A DNA stretch of 7,871 bases from Pseudomonadota bacterium (lineage in GTDB: Bacteria > Pseudomonadota > Alphaproteobacteria > Rhodobacterales > Rhodobacteraceae). Each line of letters starts with the position of its first letter. The first letter of the stretch is position 1. Where the stretch lies: positions 1 through 7,871 of the forward strand of contig JAKAJW010000011.1 of NCBI GenBank assembly GCA_021813645.1, written 5' to 3'. The notes beneath the pieces are model-generated. The model was not told the origin of the DNA. It did not search any database and saw nothing but the letters and a program-made list of their open reading frames with translations. Shown here one piece after another: positions 1 through 5,252 of this stretch. The translations under genes and the position numbers were made by a program.

Positions 1-594
1 CTGCGCGGCAGCTTCAACCCGCTGGCCTGGCAGCTGGTCTTCATCGCCGGCATGGTCGGCGGCGGGCTGATGGCGCGCGGCGGCATCGACTGGCGGCGCG
101 TCTTCGCGCCGGAGCGGACGACGCTGCCGATCCTCTGCCTGGTGGTGGTCGCGTTCTTCCTGCCGGTGCGCTTCGTCACCGCGCATGGGCTGATCCAATA
201 CCAATATCTCGGCCAGTTCGAGAGCATGGCGCTGCGGCCGAGCTTCGGGCCGGTCTATCTGCTAAACCTGATCGGCGCCGGCGGGCTGCTGGCCTGGCTG
301 CTGATCGCCGGGCCGGCCTCGCCGCTGCCCTGGGTGGCGGCGGCGGCGCGCGGGGTTACGGCACTGTTCCAATGGGCGCCGCTACGGCTCCTGGGCCGGC
401 ATTCGCTGCAGACCTATGCCTGGCATGTCGTGCTGGTCTATCTGGTGCGCTATCTCGACGTGCAGGCCGGCCCGTTCGACATGGCCGGCAAGACGGCGAT
501 CGCAGTCTGCTGCGTGGCCCTGCTGCCGCTGCCGGCGATCTGGCGCGACTACGGCCGGGCGGCGCTGCGCCGGCGTCTAGCGCCGGCGCATTGA
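1..594 (+). CDS. OpgC-like integral membrane acyltransferase (C-terminal part, 5' truncated by window)
   Basis: The frame is open from the first base to a TGA at 592-594, giving the last 197 residues of a larger protein. It is strongly hydrophobic, with about five likely membrane helices (fragment residues ~7-22, 42-60, 84-104, 138-152 and 163-180). The motifs FNPLAWQLVF (5-14) and LLGRHSLQTYAWH (130-142) resemble the C-terminal half of the OpgC/acyltransferase_3-like family. Characterised OpgC proteins are inner-membrane enzymes that add succinyl groups to osmoregulated periplasmic glucans. The true substrate here is inferred only, because alphaproteobacterial OpgC-like proteins are often annotated by domain and no opgG/opgH is in view. 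The gene converges on the HIT gene with only 13 bp between the stop codons. It could instead be another acyltransferase_3-type exopolysaccharide or lipid O-acyltransferase. Confidence 0.8.
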   Translation: MRGSFNPLAWQLVFIAGMVGGGLMARGGIDWRRVFAPERTTLPILCLVVVAFFLPVRFVTAHGLIQYQYLGQFESMALRPSFGPVYLLNLIGAGGLLAWLLIAGPASPLPWVAAAARGVTALFQWAPLRLLGRHSLQTYAWHVVLVYLVRYLDVQAGPFDMAGKTAIAVCCVALLPLPAIWRDYGRAALRRRLAPAH

Positions 595-602
595 GGCCGG
601 GC

Positions 603-620
603 GCGGCCTATTCCGGCCGC
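603..620. terminator. Candidate bidirectional hairpin between convergent genes
   Basis: GCGGCC (603-608) pairs with GGCCGC (615-620) around the loop TATTCC. It sits just past the OpgC-like stop codon and overlaps the TAG stop of the convergent HIT gene. There is no U-tract, so this is only a plausible shared terminator, inferred from position. Confidence 0.3.
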
Positions 621-991
621 ACCAGCATCGGGCCGAGCGGCCGGCCGGCGAGGATATGGACGTGCAGATGCGGCACTTCCTGGTGGCTGTGCGGGCCGGA
701 GTTGGCCAGCAGCCGATAGCCCTGGCCGCCGGCGCCGGGTTCCAGCCCCAGCTCGGCGCAGACCCGAGCCACGGCGCGGGTGAAATCGACGATCTCGGCG
801 TCGCTCGCCGCGGCGGCGAAATGGTCCCAGTTCACATAGGGCCCCTTCGGGATCACCAGGACATGGGTCGGCGCCTGGGCGCGGATGTCGTGGAAAGCCA
901 GGCTATGGCCGGTTTCCAGCACCGTCTTGGCGGGAATCTCGCCGCGCAGGATCCGGGCGAAGATGTTTTCGGGGTCGTAGCTGTAGGGCAT
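608..991 (-). CDS. HIT family (histidine triad, HINT-like) nucleotide hydrolase
   Basis: The 127-residue protein is the usual length for a HINT-type HIT protein. It opens with NIFARILRGEIPAK (residues 9-22), matching the typical 'iFckIi.geiPa' N-terminus. PTHVLVIPK (41-49) follows, then N97-S98-G99, and the catalytic triad motif HLHVHIL (108-114) near the C-terminus, where H110 should be the nucleophile by family analogy. Bacterial HINT proteins hydrolyse purine nucleoside phosphoramidates and related adenylylated compounds in the cytosol; the physiological substrate is usually unknown. The ATG at 989-991 has a GAGGA-type ribosome-binding site about 5 nt upstream. The gene lies 42 bp downstream of the glycosyltransferase gene on the same strand, with no hairpin seen between them, so co-transcription is likely. 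A functional link with the sugar genes is inference. Confidence 0.95.
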   Translation of the reverse strand: MPYSYDPENIFARILRGEIPAKTVLETGHSLAFHDIRAQAPTHVLVIPKGPYVNWDHFAAAASDAEIVDFTRAVARVCAELGLEPGAGGQGYRLLANSGPHSHQEVPHLHVHILAGRPLGPMLVRPE

Positions 992-1033
992 CGCGTTCCT
1001 CGGGGATTCGGGGTGGGGTCCAGCGGTTGGGAT

Positions 1034-2608
1034 TCAATCGAACAATCCGGGACTCGCGGCAAGCGCCAGGGCCTGTTCGGCCGGCCAGCCGAGAAAGGCG
1101 GCCAGCGGCAGGGCGTTTTCCTCGGGCCGGGCGACCTCTCGAATCCGGTGGAACTCGGGAAAATCGGCGTCGCGCAGCCGGTCGCTTTCGAAGCTCAAGT
1201 CGGAGCGCAGGGTGCGCAGCACCTGTTCCACCGTCGGCGCGGCGGATTCGGCGCCGATCAGGCCGATCCGGCGGGCATGACTGGCGAGAAACGCGTCGGT
1301 CGGCGCGCAATCCACTTCCAGGATGCGGGTGGTGCAGCGGTCGGCGACGAAATCCCGCATCAGATCGATGTTGGCCGGATCGATGCAGACCAGCAGGCGG
1401 TTGGTGTCGTAATGGTCGAACAGCATCCGCATCAGCGCCCGGCGGTGCCGGTTGCGCTTCTCCAGCGTCGACTGGATGCCGCCGAGATCGGGCAGGTCCT
1501 CGACCTCTTCGTTGAAGATGTAGCCGAGCGCCGGCAGATTTCCGGCCTGGCGGATCCGCTCGGCGAGGCGCTTGCCGACCGGGCCCTTCTTGCAGGCCAG
1601 GATCATCAGCTCGCGTCCGCTGCCGATCGAGGCCTCGCGCTCCCAGAAGCGCGGCGCGTAGCGGCGGCCGACGCGGCCGCGGCCGACCAGGAAGTGAAAC
1701 AGCGCCCGCCCCTCGTCGGAGATCGCGAAGCTGGCCGCGTCATCGGCGTAGAGCGCGCCGAGCTTGGCCTTGAGCAGGTTGGCGTCGGGCGAGATCTTGC
1801 GGGCGAAGAGATAGTTCTGGCCGCGCAGCAGGTCGTAGTGGTCGTTATGGAAGCTGACCGGCATGCCGTAGTCGGTGAACATCAGGAAGGTCAGCGTGCG
1901 GCGGCGGATCTCCGGCTCGGGCACCAGATGGTGGACGAGGGTCTGAAAGAAGGTCTCGTCGGGGATCCAGGTGGTGCGGAAGAAGCGGATCACGTCGCGG
2001 CGGCGGGCGCAGAAGGCCAGCAGCGTCGCGACCGTGCGGCGCCTGAGGCACCACCATTGGCTGCCGATCATCAGTTGCAGATCGGCCGGCGGCCGGCGGC
2101 GCAGGCCGAGCCGCCGCTGCCAGTCCAGCGCCGCGTAGAAGAGCCGCTTGTGCTTGCGCTCGTTGAACAGGTGGCGGTAGATCACCCGCTCTTCCTTCAG
2201 GCCGGTGCGGATCCAGTCCGAAGTGAAGAAATCGACGCATTCGATATAGTCGGCCTCGTCGGCATCGAGCATCTCATGGGCGTAGCGGGCCGATTTGATC
2301 GGCATGCAATCGCCCGAGAGCAGGTAGAAATGGCTGGCCTGGGGAAAGTGCGTCAGCGCGGCGGTTAGCGCCGCGAGCGTGGCGGCGACCAGGCTCCATT
2401 CGCCCCAGCCGCAGCTATAGCGGCGGCCGGCGAAAACGACGGCGGGATTGTCCTGCAATGCGGTGCGAATCCGCGCATAGGCGGGCGCGCCGGCGCGGCG
2501 GTCGAAGTGGATCGCGACGTAATCGCCGGCGGCCGTGAGCCGAAGCGCCTGGGCGATGACAGCCTCGGGGTCCTTGTGGGTCAGCAGAATGTAGGCGATC
2601 CGCGCCAT
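1034..2608 (-). CDS. GT14-like beta-1,6-N-acetylglucosaminyltransferase-type glycosyltransferase with DUF5928-type C-terminal region
   Basis: The protein has 524 residues from the ATG at 2606-2608. The N-terminal half (about 1-260) resembles the Branch/GT14 family (core-2 GlcNAc-transferases and peptide O-xylosyltransferases): MARIAYILLTHKDP at the start, IHFDRRAG (33-40), GWGEWSLV (67-74), FYLLSGDCMPIKS (94-106), GSQWWCLRR (182-190) and PDETFFQTLV (216-225). The rest (about 265-524, including the segments DLGGIQSTLEKR 374-385 and LLVCIDPANIDL 405-416) matches what I recall as DUF5928 in Rhodobacterales homologues; its role is unknown. No signal peptide or membrane helix is seen, so the enzyme is probably cytosolic, using a UDP-sugar by family analogy. 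A TTG four codons upstream (2618-2620) is an alternative start; neither start has a strong ribosome-binding site, and ATG fits the family N-terminus better. It is divergent from the sulfotransferase and is followed by the HIT gene. Confidence 0.88.
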   Translation of the reverse strand: MARIAYILLTHKDPEAVIAQALRLTAAGDYVAIHFDRRAGAPAYARIRTALQDNPAVVFAGRRYSCGWGEWSLVAATLAALTAALTHFPQASHFYLLSGDCMPIKSARYAHEMLDADEADYIECVDFFTSDWIRTGLKEERVIYRHLFNERKHKRLFYAALDWQRRLGLRRRPPADLQLMIGSQWWCLRRRTVATLLAFCARRRDVIRFFRTTWIPDETFFQTLVHHLVPEPEIRRRTLTFLMFTDYGMPVSFHNDHYDLLRGQNYLFARKISPDANLLKAKLGALYADDAASFAISDEGRALFHFLVGRGRVGRRYAPRFWEREASIGSGRELMILACKKGPVGKRLAERIRQAGNLPALGYIFNEEVEDLPDLGGIQSTLEKRNRHRRALMRMLFDHYDTNRLLVCIDPANIDLMRDFVADRCTTRILEVDCAPTDAFLASHARRIGLIGAESAAPTVEQVLRTLRSDLSFESDRLRDADFPEFHRIREVARPEENALPLAAFLGWPAEQALALAASPGLFD

Positions 2609-2654
2609 CTCGGAAACCAATGACCCCCGCCGTCAGGATTGTCCCCTTGATAGC

Positions 2655-2694
2655 TTGATCGGCGATTGAAAAGACAGGGTTAGTTTGCTCTTTT
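2655..2694 (+). promoter_or_regulatory. Candidate promoter region for the sulfotransferase gene
   Basis: The 142 bp between the divergent glycosyltransferase and sulfotransferase starts must hold promoters for both. It contains an AT-richer stretch. The best pairings seen are TTGAAA (2666-2671) with a poor TCTTTT (2689-2694) at 17 nt, or TTGATC (2655-2660) with TTAGTT (2680-2685) at 19 nt. Neither is convincing, and I found no clear -35/-10 pair on the opposite strand. No strong operator-like palindrome is visible. Confidence 0.25.
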
Positions 2695-2750
2695 CGCGCC
2701 GGACGGGGGCCGACCGGCGCCCGCAGCTGAGCGAAGGAGGCCCGCGCCGC

Positions 2751-3569
2751 ATGGGATTTCCCGGAACCTGGATGACCGAAAGCGAAAGCATGGTCTATCG
2801 GGTGGTGCCGAAATGCGCCTGCTCGACGATCGGGCAGATCATGTATTACTCCGATCACGGCCGCTATTTCGAGGGCGATGTCCACGATGCGACCGAGGGG
2901 CTGCACAAATGGGCGGCCGAGAGCAGCCAGCCGCTGATCCAGGCCAATGTGAAGGCGCATCGGTCCTTCGCCTTCACCTGCGTGCGCAATCCCTACACGC
3001 GGATCCTGTCGTCGTTCTTCGACAAGATCTGCGGCATCCAGCGCAACGGCAAGCGCTACCGGGGCAATCTGGTGCCGCTCCTGGTGCAGAAATACGGGGT
3101 GGACGTGGGCGGCGAGGACGGCACCGGCGCCTTCGACCAGATCCAGAGCTTTCGCCGGTTCCTGCTGTTCGCGCGCGACACCATCCGCTTTCGCAAGCCG
3201 ATGGACCCCGACATCCACTGGTCATCGATGTCGGGCCATATCTCCACCCTGATCGTCAACGGCGGGCGCTACGACCACATCTTCTTCACCGAGAAGTTCA
3301 ACGAAGGCATGCAGTTGGTGCTGGACCGCGCGCCGCTGGTCCATCCGGTCGATCTGACCAAGGTGCCGCGGTTCAACGAAAGCGCCGGCCACGGGCCAGA
3401 GCGGGCGCATCCGGTGGAAGCCTATTTCGACGATCTCTCGATGCATCTGGTCTATGAGATCTACAAGAAGGACTTCCAGCTGTTCCGCTACGATTTCGAG
3501 AACCCGGGCAACAAGATGCCCTTGGGCGAAATCGACCTGGAGGAAGTCCACGCCAAGCTGGGCGATTGA
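2751..3569 (+). CDS. Sulfotransferase family 2 (carbohydrate sulfotransferase-like) protein
   Basis: The 272-residue protein carries both PAPS-binding signatures of the family. VVPKCACSTIGQ (residues 18-29) is the 5'-phosphosulfate loop, with K21 and S25/T26 as expected ligands. FTCVRNPYTRILSSFFDK (75-92) is the 3'-phosphate region, with R79 and S87. The C-terminal IYKKDFQLFRYDF (237-249) is the common 'Y..DF..F.Y' ending of Sulfotransfer_2 proteins. Such enzymes move a sulfonyl group from PAPS to a sugar hydroxyl or amine. No signal peptide or membrane helix is seen, so it likely acts in the cytosol. The ATG at 2751 is preferred over an upstream in-frame TTG at 2685 because AAGGAGG (2734-2740) lies 10 nt before it and the extra residues look non-conserved. 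Divergence from the GT14/DUF5928 gene, an arrangement I recall from Rhodobacterales, suggests the two modify the same glycan. The acceptor is unknown. Confidence 0.9.
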   Translation: MGFPGTWMTESESMVYRVVPKCACSTIGQIMYYSDHGRYFEGDVHDATEGLHKWAAESSQPLIQANVKAHRSFAFTCVRNPYTRILSSFFDKICGIQRNGKRYRGNLVPLLVQKYGVDVGGEDGTGAFDQIQSFRRFLLFARDTIRFRKPMDPDIHWSSMSGHISTLIVNGGRYDHIFFTEKFNEGMQLVLDRAPLVHPVDLTKVPRFNESAGHGPERAHPVEAYFDDLSMHLVYEIYKKDFQLFRYDFENPGNKMPLGEIDLEEVHAKLGD

Positions 3570-3576
3570 ACAGCGG

Positions 3577-3594
3577 GCCGGGGGCGGCCCCGGC
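3577..3594. terminator. GC-only hairpin between convergent sulfotransferase and amidohydrolase genes
   Basis: GCCGGGG (3577-3583) pairs perfectly with CCCCGGC (3588-3594) around the loop GCGG. It lies 8 bp after the sulfotransferase stop and 17 bp beyond the convergent amidohydrolase stop, where a shared terminator would be expected. There is no U-tract, so intrinsic termination is inferred from position and stability only. Confidence 0.45.
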
Positions 3595-3611
3595 GGCGGG
3601 CCAAGGTCCGC

Positions 3612-4475
3612 TCACTCCGCCGCGAGCGGCAGGCGCGAGCGGTCCCAGCCGGCGGCGACCCGGCCGAGCACGCGGCCGACGATCTCGCGCATCCGGTCGA
3701 AGCCGGGGCCCGGGCTGACCGCCGCCTCGTCCAAATAGAGCGCGCGGTCGATCTCGATCTGCACCACGTGCTGGCCGCGGGCCGGCCGGCCGTAGGCCTG
3801 GGTGATATAGGCGCCGGCGAAGGGCGCGTTGCGCGCCACCCGCAGGCCCTCGGCGGTGAAGGCGGCCTCGATCGCCTCGGTCACCTCGGCGCCGGCCGAG
3901 GCGCCGAAGCGATCGCCCAGCACCACCTCGGGGCGCGACCGGCCGCCCTGGGCGAAGCTCTCGATCGCCTCATGCGGCATCGAATGGCAGTCGAGCAGCA
4001 CCACCTCGCCCTCGCGCGCCTGGGTCTCGTCCATCAGGCTCTGCAGCCGATCGTGATAGGGCCGCCAGAATCGGGCGATGCGGCCCTCGGCCTCGGCCAG
4101 GCTGAGCTTGCCGCGGTAGATCGCCCTGCCGTTCGAGACGACGCGGGGAATCACCCCCAGCCCGGCCGCGACGCGCGGGTTCAGCCCACCGCGCGGCGCC
4201 TGCTCGACCACCGCCGGATCGAGCTCGTCGGGGGCGCGGTTGAGGTCGACATAGGCGCGCGGCGCCCGCGCAGCCAAGAGCGGCGCGCCGTGGCTCGGCC
4301 CTTCGGCAAAGAGCAAATCGACAAAGGCGTCTTCGGAGGACCGGATCGACCGGGCGTCGAGCTGGCTGGCCGCCAGGAAGCTGGCGGGATAGTCTCGGCC
4401 GGAGTGCGGCGAGGACAGAACCAGGCGCGAACGCGACCGGCGCGGCAGGAACAGATCGTAGGCGGGCGGCGACAT
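3612..4475 (-). CDS. N-formylglutamate amidohydrolase family protein
   Basis: The 287-residue protein has the FGase family motifs in order: LVLSSPHSGRDYP (18-30), SSEDAFVDLL (46-55), AYVDLNRAPDELD (74-86), VVLLDCHSMP (158-167), ITQAYGRP (224-231) and VQIEIDRALYLDE (238-250). The His, Glu and Asp residues in these motifs are those expected to bind metal and water in this zinc-hydrolase-like fold. In the five-step histidine pathway (HutG) the enzyme hydrolyses N-formyl-L-glutamate to glutamate and formate. Many alphaproteobacterial homologues sit outside hut operons and may have other N-acyl amino-acid substrates, so no symbol is given. The ATG at 4473-4475 is chosen because GAAGGAGA (4480-4487) lies 4 nt upstream; an in-frame start at 4544 would add 23 residues running across the divergent promoter region. 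The gene stands alone, convergent with the sulfotransferase and divergent from tRNA-Val. Confidence 0.92.
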   Translation of the reverse strand: MSPPAYDLFLPRRSRSRLVLSSPHSGRDYPASFLAASQLDARSIRSSEDAFVDLLFAEGPSHGAPLLAARAPRAYVDLNRAPDELDPAVVEQAPRGGLNPRVAAGLGVIPRVVSNGRAIYRGKLSLAEAEGRIARFWRPYHDRLQSLMDETQAREGEVVLLDCHSMPHEAIESFAQGGRSRPEVVLGDRFGASAGAEVTEAIEAAFTAEGLRVARNAPFAGAYITQAYGRPARGQHVVQIEIDRALYLDEAAVSPGPGFDRMREIVGRVLGRVAAGWDRSRLPLAAE

Positions 4476-4493
4476 CGACTCTCCTTCTCTGCA

Positions 4494-4521
4494 GATATAG
4501 TCGCGAATCCGGCCGTTCCAA
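4494..4521 (-). promoter_or_regulatory. Weak candidate promoter for the amidohydrolase gene
   Basis: Read on the minus strand, TTGGAA (4516-4521) and TATATC (4494-4499) are 16 nt apart. The start of transcription would fall at or just before the Shine-Dalgarno, giving an almost absent leader, so the true promoter may lie farther upstream. Confidence 0.25.
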
Positions 4522-4527
4522 AAGCTC

Positions 4528-4556
4528 TTGAACCCATGCCACATTCCCTCTATAGA
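4528..4556 (+). promoter_or_regulatory. Sigma70-type promoter for tRNA-Val (and probably rpmJ)
   Basis: TTGAAC (4528-4533) and TATAGA (4551-4556) are separated by exactly 17 nt, each matching the housekeeping consensus at five of six positions. The sequence after the -10 is GC-rich (CCGCCCG), as in stable-RNA promoters that respond to the stringent response; that regulation is inferred. The predicted start, around 4563, leaves a roughly 60-nt 5' leader to be removed before the tRNA. Confidence 0.75.
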
Positions 4557-4621
4557 CCGCCCGACCGACGCGGTTCCGCCCGCGTCCTTTTCTTTCAGGG
4601 CCGGCGGAACGGGCAGGTTTC

Positions 4622-4696
4622 GGGCGCGTAGCTCAGCGGTAGAGCACTACGTTGACATCGTAGTGGTCACAGGTTCGATCCCTGTCGCGCCCACCA
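4622..4696 (+). tRNA. tRNA-Val (anticodon GAC)
   Basis: A full cloverleaf can be folded by eye. The acceptor GGGCGCG (4622-4628) pairs with CGCGCCC (4686-4692). The D arm is GCTC/GAGC (4631-4634/4642-4645). The anticodon stem CTACG/CGTAG (4647-4651/4659-4663) closes the loop TTGACAT, with anticodon GAC at 4654-4656. The T arm is ACAGG/CCTGT (4669-4673/4681-4685) with loop TTCGATC. The discriminator A is followed by a genome-encoded CCA (4694-4696). GAC reads the valine codons GUC and GUU. The gene follows a strong promoter and lies 67 bp before rpmJ with no terminator-like U-tract between. Confidence 0.98.
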
Positions 4697-4702
4697 TTCA
4701 TC

Positions 4703-4718
4703 GTCCCCGCGAGGGGGC
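4703..4718 (+). other. Short GNRA-loop hairpin between tRNA-Val and rpmJ
   Basis: GTCCCC (4703-4708) pairs with GGGGGC (4713-4718), with one G-U pair, around a GCGA tetraloop. It begins 6 nt after the encoded CCA. No U-run follows, so it is unlikely to be a terminator. It may protect or guide processing of the tRNA-mRNA junction; that role is inference. Confidence 0.4.
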
Positions 4719-4763
4719 ACAGACGTAGCAAGGCGCACGCGCGCCGGAACCAGGAGACGACCG

Positions 4764-4889
4764 ATGAAGGTCAGGAACTCGCTCCGCTCGCTCAAGGCGC
4801 GCCACCGCGATTGCCAGATCGTGCGCCGCAAGGGCCGGGTCTATGTGATCAACAAGACCCAGAAGCGCTACAAGGCGCGCCAGGGCTGA
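4764..4889 (+). CDS. rpmJ: 50S ribosomal protein L36
   Basis: The 41-codon frame is too short for most ORF finders. It begins MKVRNSLRSLKARH and ends TQKRYKARQG, the standard L36 ends. L36 is a small basic protein of the large ribosomal subunit that contacts 23S rRNA. This copy is the zinc-independent form: it has a single cysteine (C17), whereas zinc-binding L36 proteins carry three Cys and one His ligand. It also has a short insert (RHRD) compared with the 37-38-residue form. AGGAG (4752-4756) lies 7 nt before the ATG. No separate promoter is obvious in the 67 bp after the tRNA, so it is probably read from the tRNA promoter. A strong hairpin follows at 4923. Confidence 0.96.
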   Translation: MKVRNSLRSLKARHRDCQIVRRKGRVYVINKTQKRYKARQG

Positions 4890-4893
4890 GTGC

Positions 4894-4909
4894 TGCCCCT
4901 GCGGGGGCA
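4894..4909 (+). other. Small GC hairpin just downstream of rpmJ
   Basis: TGCCCC (4894-4899) pairs with GGGGCA (4904-4909) around TGCG, starting 4 nt after the rpmJ stop codon. It has no U-tract. It resembles the hairpin before rpmJ and could act as a 3' stabiliser of the mRNA. Confidence 0.35.
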
Positions 4910-4922
4910 CTGTCAGACATGC

Positions 4923-4961
4923 CGACGGCCGCGGAGCATCGCTCCGCGGCCGTCGTCGTTT
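4923..4961 (+). terminator. Rho-independent-type terminator for the tRNA-Val/rpmJ unit
   Basis: A perfect 15-bp GC-rich inverted repeat (4923-4937 with 4941-4955, 3-nt loop ATC) lies 33 bp after the rpmJ stop. It is followed by the modestly T-rich TCGTTT. The very stable stem compensates for the weak U-tract, as is common in GC-rich genomes. The symmetrical stem could also stop leftward transcripts from the small membrane-protein gene. Confidence 0.8.
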
Positions 4962-5039
4962 CGGCAACGTTTCGGCGGCAGCCCCTGAGGCGTCGGGCCT
5001 GCGGCATCGCGCGGGCCGGCTGCTCTGTGTTGCGGCGGT

Positions 5040-5252
5040 TCAGTGATGCGGCGCGTTCGGGCCCTTCACCACCCAGGGGCAGGACCGGATGCGCAGCCAG
5101 GCGAAGACGCCCACGACGCCGCCGATCGCCGCCAGCGCGGCGTCGACCGCCTGCACCGTCGGACTGTCCTGGCCCATGCCAGCCAATGCCAGAAAACCGA
5201 AGACTGCGAAGGCACCGAAACCAACGACGCATAGCACCGAGCATAACTTCAT
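5040..5252 (-). CDS. Small hypothetical membrane protein with two transmembrane segments
   Basis: The 70-residue frame begins with ATG at 5250-5252, preceded on its strand by the strong Shine-Dalgarno AGGAGGAG with a 6-nt spacer; this is the main reason to accept it as a gene. Residues about 4-25 (MKLCSVLCVVGFGAFAVFGF region) and 33-53 (VQAVDAALAAIGGVVGVFAW region) are hydrophobic, with a short polar loop (GQDSPT) between. A basic/cysteine tail (LRIRSCPWVVKG) follows. The first segment might instead be a signal peptide, with C8 as a poor lipobox candidate, but the second helix favours a double-span inner-membrane protein. I recognise no family and assign no function. It stands alone, pointing towards the rpmJ terminator, with about 230 bp of non-coding DNA upstream. 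Confidence 0.7.
   Translation of the reverse strand: MKLCSVLCVVGFGAFAVFGFLALAGMGQDSPTVQAVDAALAAIGGVVGVFAWLRIRSCPWVVKGPNAPHH

Noticed and set aside
1567..1596. Walker A-like CKKGPVGKR segment in the DUF5928 region of the glycosyltransferase
   Set aside because: Spacing does not fit GxxxxGK[S/T], and the final Ser/Thr is Arg, so there is no support for nucleotide binding through a P-loop.
656..2368. 570-codon open frame on the plus strand, antisense to the HIT and glycosyltransferase genes
   Set aside because: Its translation is low-complexity (rich in A, G, V, Q, E and R) with no family features. The opposite strand has two clear family members. Long antisense frames are expected from third-position GC bias.
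2685..2750. TTG start adding 22 residues to the sulfotransferase
   Set aside because: The added residues are Arg/Gly/Pro-rich, and AAGGAGG sits ideally before the ATG at 2751.
4476..4544. 23-residue N-terminal extension of the amidohydrolase from 4544
   Set aside because: It would cross the region with the divergent promoter, while the start at 4475 has a strong GAAGGAGA site directly upstream.
3768..4631. 287-codon plus-strand frame antisense to the amidohydrolase
   Set aside because: It lies opposite a well-supported gene with clear motifs, runs across the tRNA promoter into the tRNA gene, and has no recognisable domain.
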